Origin: an uncultured Collinsella sp.
Lineage (GTDB): Bacteria; Actinomycetota; Coriobacteriia; Coriobacteriales; Coriobacteriaceae
Length of the DNA: 7,547 bases
Assembly: GCA_902489515.1 (NCBI GenBank)
Contig: CABUAL010000087.1
Location: 1 to 7,547, forward strand
Reading direction: 5' to 3'
Program-made: the position numbers and the translations under genes
Notes under the pieces: generated by a model
Database searches by the model: none
What the model saw: only the letters and a program-made list of their open reading frames with translations
Told to the model about the DNA's origin: nothing
Shown: piece by piece, positions 1 through 7,190 of the stretch
Layout of the letters: every line of letters starts with the position of its first letter
Position numbering within the stretch: position 1 is the first letter of the stretch

Positions 1-2
1 GG

Positions 3-59
3 GGCGTAGAAGGTCAGGTCCTTGTCCGCCGCTTTATGCCGATGCGTAACGAGCGCTAG
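3..59 (+). CDS. Possible 3' end of a convergent plus-strand gene (very short fragment)
   Basis: A plus-strand frame is open from the left window edge to a TAG at 57-59 (18 codons, C-terminus ...RRFMPMRNER). Its stop would interlock with the TAG of the minus-strand response regulator (58-56) inside a shared palindrome. The fragment is too short to identify. The alternative is plain intergenic DNA or the upstream region of another minus-strand gene; a minus frame across the same bases is also open. The call rests only on openness and reasonable codon choice. Confidence 0.25.
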   Translation, partial: GVEGQVLVRRFMPMRNER

Positions 60-64
60 CGCTC
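51..64. repeat. 14-bp perfect palindrome over the response regulator stop
   Basis: GAGCGCTAGCGCTC is self-complementary and contains CTAG, giving a TAG on both strands (56-58 minus, 57-59 plus). There is no loop and no T-run, so it is not a standard terminator. Confidence 0.6.
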
Positions 65-676
65 CATGTTGGGAACGATGCTGCCCTCCGTTACTGCGCG
101 CACGGCCAAGCGCATGATGTTGTCGTAGCCGGTCTTATTGAGAATCTCCGAGATGCGGCGTTTGATGGTGCCCTCGCTCATAAACAGCTCGGCCGCGATC
201 TCGCGGCGGCTTTTACCCTCGCAGGCAAGGCGCAAGATCGACAGCTCGACATCGTCGAGGGCCGCCGTGCCCGAGAAGATGCTCTCGGGCGGCTTGGGAA
301 ACGTGTAGTAACCCGCCAGCGTGGAGCGCATCACGGCGAATAGCTCGTCGATACCGACGTTCTTGTACACAAAGCTGTCGACGCCCGCCTCGCGCGCCTG
401 GTCCACAAAGGTGATTTCGGGCATACCCGTCATGATAATGACGCGGCACTCGGGCAGTTGTTCTTTAATGCGCGCCGCCGCCACGATGCCGTTGGAATCA
501 TGCTCGGTGCATACGTCCATCAGTATCATGTCCGGGCGCTCCTTGAGCGCGACACCCAAGGCCTCGGAAGCATCGGCAATGGCGGAAACAACGGTCATAT
601 CGGGCTGGTCGCCAACGGAGCGCGCCAGGCTCTCGCGCAAGATAGCCTGGTCTTCGACGATTAACACGCGAATCAT
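56..676 (-). CDS. NarL/FixJ-family response regulator (receiver + LuxR-type HTH)
   Basis: This is a 206-aa DNA-binding response regulator, the output partner of the kinase encoded directly upstream. Receiver domain, residues 1-120: acidic pair E8/D9, phospho-acceptor Asp D54 (in ILMDV), switch Thr T83 (in IIMTG) and invariant Lys K105 (in FVYKN). LuxR-type helix-turn-helix, about residues 138-198, with the recognition helix around SEGTIKRRISEILNKTG. Length is normal for the family. The ATG at 676 is chosen because AGGAG lies 6 nt upstream and because it overlaps the kinase stop as ATGA, which points to translational coupling. The frame stays open further upstream to 817, but that extension lies wholly inside the kinase gene and does not look like receiver sequence. 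Expected role, by family: phosphorylation at D54 promotes dimerisation and promoter binding. The regulated genes cannot be told from the window. Confidence 0.95.
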   Translation of the reverse strand: MIRVLIVEDQAILRESLARSVGDQPDMTVVSAIADASEALGVALKERPDMILMDVCTEHDSNGIVAAARIKEQLPECRVIIMTGMPEITFVDQAREAGVDSFVYKNVGIDELFAVMRSTLAGYYTFPKPPESIFSGTAALDDVELSILRLACEGKSRREIAAELFMSEGTIKRRISEILNKTGYDNIMRLAVRAVTEGSIVPNMER

Positions 677-2172
677 GAGTTTCTCCTTTGAGCTGTGGCG
701 CTGGCGTTGAGCGGGATGGACACCGCAAGCGTAAAGGGCGGGGCGGCATGGACTTCCAGGCAGCCGCCCAGATCTTGCGCGACATGCCTCATACCTGGAA
801 TACCCGTTCCCTCGCAATACGATACGGGTGCAGGCGCGCCGTCGTTAGAAACGACCATCCGCGCGACAGCGCCGTCTTCTGTCCCCTCCTGCCACAGGCG
901 CACATGGACCTGATGGGCCTGTGCATGCTTGGTGGCATTGGTCGAGGCTTCGCGGATAATCTGCAAAAATGCTGCGGCGACACGCGCGTCGTTTGGCAGC
1001 TCGCCCTCCACATCGATCTGCACGCTCACCAGGCCAAAGGCATGGACGATATCGCCCAATTGCTCTGCCGGTTCGGTGTCGCCCCCGCTGCGCAGATCGG
1101 CAGCGATTGAGCGCAGCAGCGGGTCGATCTGCTCGAGTGACTCGTCATCCAGGTGCCCTTCCTCCAGATAACGATGGAGAATGGACAGGCGCTGCCCGAT
1201 CACGTCGTGCACGCGAGTGCGCATACGCAGATAGGCCGCATTGTCAGCAACTTTTTTGACTTCTTCAATCTGGGCTTGGAGCTCTTGGCCCGCAAGCTCA
1301 AGCAGGTGGTTGGCTTGCGCCAGGCGATCATGAGCATGCGCATACTCTGTTACATCCAGGCCGATAATGCGCGCGAAGAGGCGGCCCGAAACCATAACGT
1401 CATCGCGCACGAACAAGCGAATCTCGGCGGGAGAAACCTCGACCACAACGCGCGCCTCACCAAAGCGGTCCAGATTAATGCGCACGCGGTTCTGGCTGCT
1501 TTCGGGCATTTGCATGCTGAGTTTGCGCAGGTCGTTCCATGTGCCGCTCATGTCACCTAGATCGGTGGGCATATGAAGTTCCACCAGGTTTTTGCGCATG
1601 CAGCGGTTCATGAGCAGCGGACGGCCCCTCGGGTCCAGATACAGGATGCCCACGGGAATCACGTTGATGGTCTCGATCGTCGAGAACGCGGTGATATCCT
1701 CCTGGCGGTTACGGACGTCCATCAAGAGCGCCGCGATGGAACGGAACAGGAAGAACGCTCCCTCTGCGATAAGGACAACGGTCCACGCCGAGCCCGTGGC
1801 AAAAACCACCGGCGGTGTAACGGCGACAACAAGCAGCAGCTCGACCAGCATGACGGGGCGACGATAGCGCACCATAAGCACCACGCCATAGGCAAAGATT
1901 GCGGCATTGAGCCACAGCACTCCGCCCATTGCCCTGGCGCAAACGTCAAGCGGCGCCACCAGATATGAGCCAGACGACGCGAACAAGATGAGTGCCGAAA
2001 TAACTAGGTGCAGCACAAGGCTCGCCTCGTAGGCACAAATCACCTTACGGTTATAGGACGAGCGGCGCGATGAAATGAGCGGGACGTGGATCGTCTGCAG
2101 ACACGCAGCCAGGGCAAAGACAACATCGAGCGCAACGATTTGGGGAAGGATGAGCGAAATCTGCATCGTCAC
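673..2172 (-). CDS. Membrane sensor histidine kinase, NarX/DesK class (HisKA_3 + HATPase_c)
   Basis: This 499-aa kinase is predicted to autophosphorylate on H322 and pass the phosphate to D54 of the regulator encoded next. N-terminal membrane part with about five hydrophobic segments (residues about 7-30, 50-68, 82-101, 107-125, 129-150). A PAS-like region follows at about 165-275 (INVIPVGILYLDPRGRPL), then a coiled-coil linker at about 280-312. The HisKA_3-type phosphoacceptor segment is RVHDVIGQRLS, and the ATPase domain is at about 398-488 with N-box E408/N412/K415/H416. The G1 box is reduced (NDGAPAP, D444 and G445 present, the usual second Gly absent) and G2 is GTGIPGM (455-461). Start: GTG at 2172 overlapping the sensor stop as GTGA, with GAGGG 7 nt upstream; an ATG two codons later is the alternative. 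The gene overlaps both neighbours by 4 nt. The ligand is unknown; the membrane part has almost no extracytoplasmic loop, so sensing may be within the membrane or through the upstream partner. Confidence 0.93.
   Translation of the reverse strand: MTMQISLILPQIVALDVVFALAACLQTIHVPLISSRRSSYNRKVICAYEASLVLHLVISALILFASSGSYLVAPLDVCARAMGGVLWLNAAIFAYGVVLMVRYRRPVMLVELLLVVAVTPPVVFATGSAWTVVLIAEGAFFLFRSIAALLMDVRNRQEDITAFSTIETINVIPVGILYLDPRGRPLLMNRCMRKNLVELHMPTDLGDMSGTWNDLRKLSMQMPESSQNRVRINLDRFGEARVVVEVSPAEIRLFVRDDVMVSGRLFARIIGLDVTEYAHAHDRLAQANHLLELAGQELQAQIEEVKKVADNAAYLRMRTRVHDVIGQRLSILHRYLEEGHLDDESLEQIDPLLRSIAADLRSGGDTEPAEQLGDIVHAFGLVSVQIDVEGELPNDARVAAAFLQIIREASTNATKHAQAHQVHVRLWQEGTEDGAVARMVVSNDGAPAPVSYCEGTGIPGMRHVAQDLGGCLEVHAAPPFTLAVSIPLNASATAQRRNS
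683..687 (-). promoter_or_regulatory. Ribosome binding site of the response regulator
   Basis: AGGAG on the minus strand, 6 nt before the ATG at 676. It lies inside the last codons of the kinase gene and decides the regulator start in favour of the ATGA overlap over the longer frame. Confidence 0.8.
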
Positions 2173-4052
2173 TCACCCGCCCTCGGCATCAAGACGATCA
2201 TGCGCAGCTGGCCGGGCTCGCCCTCAAGGCGGTATGCCACGTTGCGCCCTTGCAGAGCGCTTTCGAGCTCTTGCGCAGCGGGCGTCTGCGAAAGATCTGC
2301 ATCATCGTTGGAAAAAAGCGTGGCGCGCAGCTCGACACTGCATCGGTCATGGTCGCCCAAGTGATACATAAGTGCCGGATGGTCGGTGGTGTAGGCAAAA
2401 AACGCAAAGTCATACACGCAGTCGTACAGGGCGCTTACCGTACTGGCGTGCATCGGGCGCCGTATGGCGATAATCGAGGCGCAATCGATATCGATGGTGC
2501 GCAGGTCGCTTGCGAGCTCGTTGGCAATGAGCTGAATACGGTCGCGGTCAAAACCGCTCTCCCCGTGCTGTGCCAACGTGAGCGACCCTTTGCGCTTGCA
2601 ATAGGCAACGAGCATCTTGGCGCGCTGCAGCATGCGGTAACGCTCGTGCGAAGACGCTTCGTCGGTCAACGGCGGCAGCGAACTCAGCAGGTCGTACATC
2701 CCTTCGAGCGCGCGGGCAAGCGCCTGGTCCACGTCTTGGACCAGCAAGGTCTCGGCCTCTTGATCTGCCAGGTGCGTCTTAAGGTCGTAGTCGGCAGCGA
2801 GCAGCTCGTTTTGACGCTGCAGCTCCATGCGACGGTGCGCCAGTTCACGGTTAAGCTCGTTGAGATCCGACACGTCTTGGGCAAGCAGGGCCGATCCGCC
2901 CAACAGTGGAAAGGCACGGTACATCACATCGGGATCGGACGCCACGGCAAAGGCATGGGCGCGGCTGTGCGCCTGGGTCCGCAACTCCTCGCGCACGCCT
3001 ACCGGCATTGGCTTTGACACTGGCGTGGCATAGACTTCCTGCAGGTCGCGCGTTAGAACTTTGAGGTCAAGCGGCAAGGTGTCGAAAATACCGGCGATGT
3101 CGTGATATGACGGAATGACACCACAATCGAGACAGATTTCCATCGCCACCACACACAAGACGCAATAGATGAGCGAGAAGTTGAGCCTCCATGCCCAGGG
3201 CACGCGCAACGCATATGAGATGGCAAAGAACGCGCCGCCCAGCAGCACGAGCGCCGCCGTGCCCGAGAAACGTTGGATGCGAAAGGACGAGGACCGGCTC
3301 ACCAGGATAAAAAAGGCCACAAAGTTAAAGGCCGTCCACACGAGGACGGCGAAATAACCCCAGCCGTACGTGTAATCGTTGCTCCAGGTGTCGCTTGTAC
3401 GGTCAAAGTGGAAGACCTGCTGGTGAAAATCGTTGGTGAGCACAAATCCGATAAGCAGGATAGCCATAATCCACAGCGCAGCGCAGTAGCGGCGACCCAG
3501 GCGGTGTTGCTCCAGGCCCGCAAGGCGCAGACCACACAACTGGTAGAGCAGCGGAATGAGCGTCATGGGCACGTAGTACAGGTACCACAGCACGGTGGCA
3601 TAGAACGGCGTGAACGACTTGTACTTGAGAATGACTTCGATCATCCACAGGGTGCAGATGGTGGCGATGGCAACAAGGCGGCGGCGCAACACATAGTCCA
3701 AACAGCGCAGATAGACCGATACGCCCCAAATTGAAAATACTATTGCGGCGACAAGCAGCGGGAGAGAGCTCGAATGGACGAGCGCATCCACGACCTCTTC
3801 GGACACCTCGCCATAGGCTGGCACGGCGTTAGAAAGTTTGGGGTCGAAGGCGAACAGCGCCGGCAAGACTGCCAAAAGCATGAGGAACATCGCGGTGATG
3901 ACACCGGCGATAGCAAAGACGCGGTGGCGGTACACCTGATGTGTTATGCCAACAAGGAATCGCGGCATGGCGAAGTGCCTGCCGCCCCTGGGATCCGCCA
4001 CGGGTGCGGATCGGGCGGCCGCGTTGCCGATATGTCGCTCGCGGGTACCCAT
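2169..4052 (-). CDS. 7TM-histidine-kinase-type membrane sensor with degenerate (pseudokinase-like) cytoplasmic region
   Basis: This 627-aa membrane protein is the first gene of the signalling operon. About eight hydrophobic helices (residues about 46-68, 96-115, 124-143, 152-175, 189-206, 230-251, 265-283, 290-308) resemble the N-terminal 7TM region of histidine kinases: WYLYYVPMTLIPLLYQLCGL, then LTNDFHQQVFHFD. A cytoplasmic region follows at about 312-395, then a coiled coil at about 393-425, a helical DHp-like stretch at about 435-490 ending in KRKGSLTL, and a C-terminal domain to 627. I see no H-D/E phosphoacceptor box, no N-box (ExxxN) and no glycine-rich G1/G2 boxes, so catalytic activity is doubtful. 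It may act as the ligand-sensing partner of the downstream kinase. Start: ATG at 4052, just after a TACACT -10-like box with no clear RBS (possibly leaderless). The longer frame start at 4133 lies inside a terminator-like stem; an ATG at 3968 is the other option. The stop overlaps the kinase start. Confidence 0.85.
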   Translation of the reverse strand: MGTRERHIGNAAARSAPVADPRGGRHFAMPRFLVGITHQVYRHRVFAIAGVITAMFLMLLAVLPALFAFDPKLSNAVPAYGEVSEEVVDALVHSSSLPLLVAAIVFSIWGVSVYLRCLDYVLRRRLVAIATICTLWMIEVILKYKSFTPFYATVLWYLYYVPMTLIPLLYQLCGLRLAGLEQHRLGRRYCAALWIMAILLIGFVLTNDFHQQVFHFDRTSDTWSNDYTYGWGYFAVLVWTAFNFVAFFILVSRSSSFRIQRFSGTAALVLLGGAFFAISYALRVPWAWRLNFSLIYCVLCVVAMEICLDCGVIPSYHDIAGIFDTLPLDLKVLTRDLQEVYATPVSKPMPVGVREELRTQAHSRAHAFAVASDPDVMYRAFPLLGGSALLAQDVSDLNELNRELAHRRMELQRQNELLAADYDLKTHLADQEAETLLVQDVDQALARALEGMYDLLSSLPPLTDEASSHERYRMLQRAKMLVAYCKRKGSLTLAQHGESGFDRDRIQLIANELASDLRTIDIDCASIIAIRRPMHASTVSALYDCVYDFAFFAYTTDHPALMYHLGDHDRCSVELRATLFSNDDADLSQTPAAQELESALQGRNVAYRLEGEPGQLRMIVLMPRAGE

Positions 4053-4061
4053 AGTGCTTTT

Positions 4062-4067
4062 AGTGTA
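4062..4067 (-). promoter_or_regulatory. Candidate -10 box of the sensor-kinase-regulator operon (leaderless start)
   Basis: TACACT on the minus strand fits the actinobacterial TANNNT -10 pattern. Counting 7 nt downstream puts the transcription start at about 4055, only 3 nt before the ATG at 4052, so the mRNA could be leaderless. No convincing -35 hexamer lies at 16-18 nt spacing, so this stays tentative. Confidence 0.35.
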
Positions 4068-4118
4068 CCGACAGGCAGGCTCAAAAAGCGGGCCACATGT
4101 CCCAAAATCCGCAGACGG

Positions 4119-4159
4119 CAAGGCGCCCGGCATGCATTAACTGCTCGCCGGGCGCCTTG
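4119..4159 (-). terminator. GC-rich hairpin after the phospho-beta-glucosidase gene (probable terminator)
   Basis: Perfect 13-bp inverted repeat, arms 4119-4131 and 4147-4159 (core AGGCGCCCGGC / GCCGGGCGCCT), with a 15-nt loop that can pair a further 3 bp. It begins 35 nt after the glucosidase stop and before the sensor gene, where a terminator is expected. A run of T does not follow directly; ATTTT occurs about 10 nt later, so termination may be weak or need Rho. The stem covers the 4133 ATG of the sensor's longer frame, which argues against that start. Confidence 0.6.
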
Positions 4160-4194
4160 GTTAGGAGACTCTGAAGTTGAGCGCCTCAGTGCCC

Positions 4195-5628
<1,434 letters not shown>

Positions 5629-5661
5629 TCAATCCTTTCGCACGCTGCTTGTCGTGGTTTC

Positions 5662-5690
5662 AGTATCCCCGCAAATAGGGCCTCGCCCAA
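5662..5690 (-). promoter_or_regulatory. Candidate promoter of the 6-phospho-beta-glucosidase gene
   Basis: On the minus strand, TTGGGC (5690-5685) and GATACT (5667-5662) are separated by exactly 17 nt, 3/6 and 4/6 matches to the sigma-70-type consensus. The implied start at about 5655 gives a 5' leader of about 30 nt that contains the GAAAGGA ribosome binding site. No antiterminator-type hairpin is seen in that leader. Confidence 0.4.
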
Positions 5691-5726
5691 CGACAGCGAC
5701 GCAGGCCGATACTTCTTTTCGCACAC

Positions 5727-5744
5727 GGCGGCCCGGCAGCCGCC
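5727..5744. repeat. Small GC hairpin upstream of the glucosidase promoter
   Basis: GGCGGC (5727-5732) and GCCGCC (5739-5744) flank a 6-nt loop. It is short and GC-only, so it may be chance; it lies about 40 bp upstream of the -35 candidate, where a regulator could bind. Confidence 0.25.
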
Positions 5745-5771
5745 CCCGTCTGACACTTTCTGATACCGCCG

Positions 5772-5818
5772 CCCCAAACCACCACAAAGGGGACAGGCAC
5801 CTTTGTGGTGGTTTGGGG
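5772..5818. repeat. Perfect 19-bp-stem hairpin, REP/MITE-like intergenic element
   Basis: Arms 5772-5790 and 5800-5818 are perfectly complementary over 19 bp (CCCCAAACCACCACAAAGG and its reverse complement) with a 9-nt loop GGACAGGCA. The stem is much longer and cleaner than a usual terminator, and no T-run follows on either strand. The loop edge GGGGACAGGCACC resembles, from memory, a widespread short intergenic repeat of REP type; I could not check this. It lies between the DUF4867-like gene and the glucosidase promoter, so a role as mRNA 3' end or mobile repeat is possible. Confidence 0.75.
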
Positions 5819-5822
5819 GCAG

Positions 5823-5885
5823 TTTGTCTCGATCTGTAACAGGTAGAGACGATTTAGCCCGCTAGATGTTACAAATCGAGGCAGA
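5823..5885. repeat. 24-nt imperfect inverted repeat behind the DUF4867-like gene
   Basis: Arms 5823-5846 and 5862-5885 match at 19 of 24 positions, around the core TCGATYTGTAACA, with a 15-nt loop. Three of the five differences are transitions, two of which become G-U pairs in a plus-strand RNA. It starts 4 nt after the 19-bp hairpin and ends 6 nt before the stop codon side of the upstream gene. It could be an mRNA 3' structure, a protein-binding site or part of a repeat element. Confidence 0.65.
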
Positions 5886-5890
5886 AGATT

Positions 5891-6535
5891 CTAGTCGCAG
5901 GCGATGTCGAGGTTCTTTCCGATGAGGCCTACGTAGCCGCCCTCGGCAGCCTTGGGGCTGTCAGCATGGCAGAGAACCCACTTGTCGGCCTTCCAGTAGC
6001 AGTAGCTGTCGCCGGCCGCGGGCATATCGGCCGCAGCCTCGGGACGCGGACCGTTGGTGCCGGCGGGCAGCGCCACCATCACCTGGAAGCCGCCGTCGTC
6101 AACCATGCACGGCGTGTAGTGAAGCGTGGTGTTGAAAACCTCGACGACCTTGCCGGCCGGCACGCGGAACGCCTTGACGCACGCGGTGTCGAGCTTGCCG
6201 TCCTCGATCTCCCAGCGATGCGCCACGAGCAGGATAAAGTCGCGCGCGCCCAGGTTGAACTCGCTGGCACGGTGATACTCTAGGCAGTTGAGACGCGTGT
6301 TGTGGCCGTTGCACCAGCCGAGCTGGAAGGGACGGCCACCAAACATGAGAAAGCCAAGCTTGTCGGCATCCTTGACGTCCTCGAGCTCCGGCGCACTTGC
6401 AACGTACTTGCTGCCCTCGGGAATGGGCGTGGCAGAGAGCGCCTCGAGCACGGGCGACGTAAGCTCGGACGGAACGTTATCCCAAACGTTGCCATAGGAC
6501 TTGAACTCGGGATCGTTGACAGAGTAGATATGCAT
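5891..6535 (-). CDS. DUF4867-like protein, probable cupin fold
   Basis: 214-aa cytoplasmic protein without signal peptide or membrane segment. From memory of the family it resembles DUF4867 proteins: MHIYSVNDPEFKSYG at the N-terminus, QLGWCNGHNTRLNCLEYHRASEFNLG (about residues 71-96), then LHYTPCMVDDGGFQVMVALPAGTN (138-161). The H78, H88, E92 and H139 pattern, followed by PAGKVVEVF, is what a metal-binding cupin barrel would show, as in ureidoglycolate lyase-like or sugar isomerase-like enzymes; this is inference and no reaction is assigned. Start: ATG at 6535 with AGGAG 5 nt upstream. The frame continues to 6637, but that part crosses the operator, promoter and the luxS terminator, so it is not coding. 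Single-gene unit with a palindromic operator candidate at its -10, suggesting repressor control by a small molecule. DUF4867 genes often occur near carbohydrate genes, and a glucosidase gene follows here, but on its own promoter. Confidence 0.85.
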   Translation of the reverse strand: MHIYSVNDPEFKSYGNVWDNVPSELTSPVLEALSATPIPEGSKYVASAPELEDVKDADKLGFLMFGGRPFQLGWCNGHNTRLNCLEYHRASEFNLGARDFILLVAHRWEIEDGKLDTACVKAFRVPAGKVVEVFNTTLHYTPCMVDDGGFQVMVALPAGTNGPRPEAAADMPAAGDSYCYWKADKWVLCHADSPKAAEGGYVGLIGKNLDIACD

Positions 6536-6540
6536 GTTCG

Positions 6541-6545
6541 CTCCT
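6541..6545 (-). promoter_or_regulatory. Ribosome binding site of the DUF4867-like gene
   Basis: AGGAG on the minus strand, 5 nt before the ATG at 6535. It sets the start there and makes the upstream in-frame ATG at 6637 unlikely. Confidence 0.8.
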
Positions 6546-6560
6546 GTTCGTTTATGTGAC

Positions 6561-6586
6561 AGTATGAACATTCTAGAACAAACATA
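6561..6586 (-). promoter_or_regulatory. Palindromic operator overlapping the -10 box of the DUF4867-like gene
   Basis: A 24-bp dyad at 6563-6586 reads TATG-N4-TTCTAGAA-N4-CATA, with 16 symmetric positions centred on the 8-bp palindrome TTCTAGAA. On the minus strand it runs into CATACT (6566-6561), a 4/6 match to a -10 box that would start transcription about 19 nt before the ATG. No good -35 was found. A dyad covering the -10 is the usual layout for a repressor site. The regulator is not encoded in the window and I do not recognise the motif. Confidence 0.5.
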
Positions 6587-6619
6587 AGCGATTTTAAACA
6601 CTCGTCCCGACCACTCAGC

Positions 6620-6650
6620 AAAAAGGCACCCCCGCATAAGCGAAGGCGCC
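6620..6650 (-). terminator. Rho-independent terminator of luxS
   Basis: On the minus strand, GGCGCCUUCGC (6650-6640) pairs with GCGGGGGUGCC (6635-6625) over 11 positions with G-U wobbles, around a UUAU loop. UUUUU (6624-6620) follows at once. It begins 29 nt after the luxS stop. This is the clearest terminator of the window and isolates luxS from the next gene. Confidence 0.85.
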
Positions 6651-6679
6651 CAATGCGCGCGTTTTGGGCGATAAAGCCC

Positions 6680-7168
6680 TTACGCCTGCTGATAGTGCAG
6701 GTGCTTCTCGTCGATATCGGCCAGGTCGCGGTCGAGGTAGCGGCGCGCAAGCCAGTTGGCCATGGGGAGGTTCTGGTCCAGGTAGTTACCGCACTCCTCG
6801 GGAGCGGCACCGGGGACATCGCCCTCAAAGCCGGCGACAAACTCGAACAGCTCACGCACGAGCGGCAGGATCTCCTCGCTCGTCACCTCGCCAAACACAA
6901 CCAGGTAAAAGCCCGTGCGGCAGCCCATGGGGCCAAAGTAGACAATGCGGCCCGACCACTCGGCATGATTGCGAAGGAACGTCGCGCCCAGGTGCTCGAT
7001 GGTGTGGCACTCGGCCGTGTTCATGACCGGCTCCTTGTTGGGCGTGGTCAGGCGCAGGTCAAAGGTGGTGACGGCGGCCCCGGTCGCCGGATCGCGGTCG
7101 ATGCGGCTCACATACACGCCGGGCTCAAGCAACAGATGGTCAACGGAAAAGCTCGCAATGCGCTCCAT
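6680..7168 (-). CDS. luxS: S-ribosylhomocysteine lyase LuxS (autoinducer-2 synthase)
   Basis: This 162-aa cytoplasmic enzyme cleaves S-ribosylhomocysteine to homocysteine and DPD, the precursor of autoinducer-2, in the activated methyl cycle. The metal site is visible: H55 and H59 in HTIEHLGATFLRN, and C126 in PEECGNYLDQNL. Catalytic residues: E58 in the same HxxEH motif and C83 in FGPMGCRTGFY. SFSVDHLLLEPGVYVSR at the N-terminus and the FDLRL strand are also typical. Length matches known LuxS proteins (about 155-170 aa), and nothing is missing. Start: ATG at 7168 with GAGAGGA 6 nt upstream. It is transcribed alone, from the candidate promoter at 7232-7261 to the terminator at 6620-6650. The partner nucleosidase (Pfs/MtnN) and other methyl-cycle genes are not in the window; the upstream neighbour is another N-ribosyl hydrolase, a nucleoside hydrolase. 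Confidence 0.97.
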   Translation of the reverse strand: MERIASFSVDHLLLEPGVYVSRIDRDPATGAAVTTFDLRLTTPNKEPVMNTAECHTIEHLGATFLRNHAEWSGRIVYFGPMGCRTGFYLVVFGEVTSEEILPLVRELFEFVAGFEGDVPGAAPEECGNYLDQNLPMANWLARRYLDRDLADIDEKHLHYQQA

Positions 7169-7190
7169 GGCAGATCCTCTCGGTAGTCAA

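Noticed and set aside
677..817. Longer N-terminus for the response regulator
   Set aside because: It lies inside the kinase gene. The receiver domain begins exactly at the ATG at 676, which has a strong RBS.
2250..3017. Long plus-strand frame inside the sensor gene
   Set aside because: Antisense shadow: no RBS, no domain, and the minus strand is well explained by a membrane sensor.
4053..4133. 27-residue N-terminal extension of the sensor
   Set aside because: The start codon at 4133 is inside the perfect stem at 4119-4159, and the extension crosses the probable -10 box.
6536..6637. 34-residue N-terminal extension of the DUF4867-like protein
   Set aside because: It overlaps the luxS terminator loop, the operator dyad and the RBS. 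The family-like sequence begins at the ATG at 6535.
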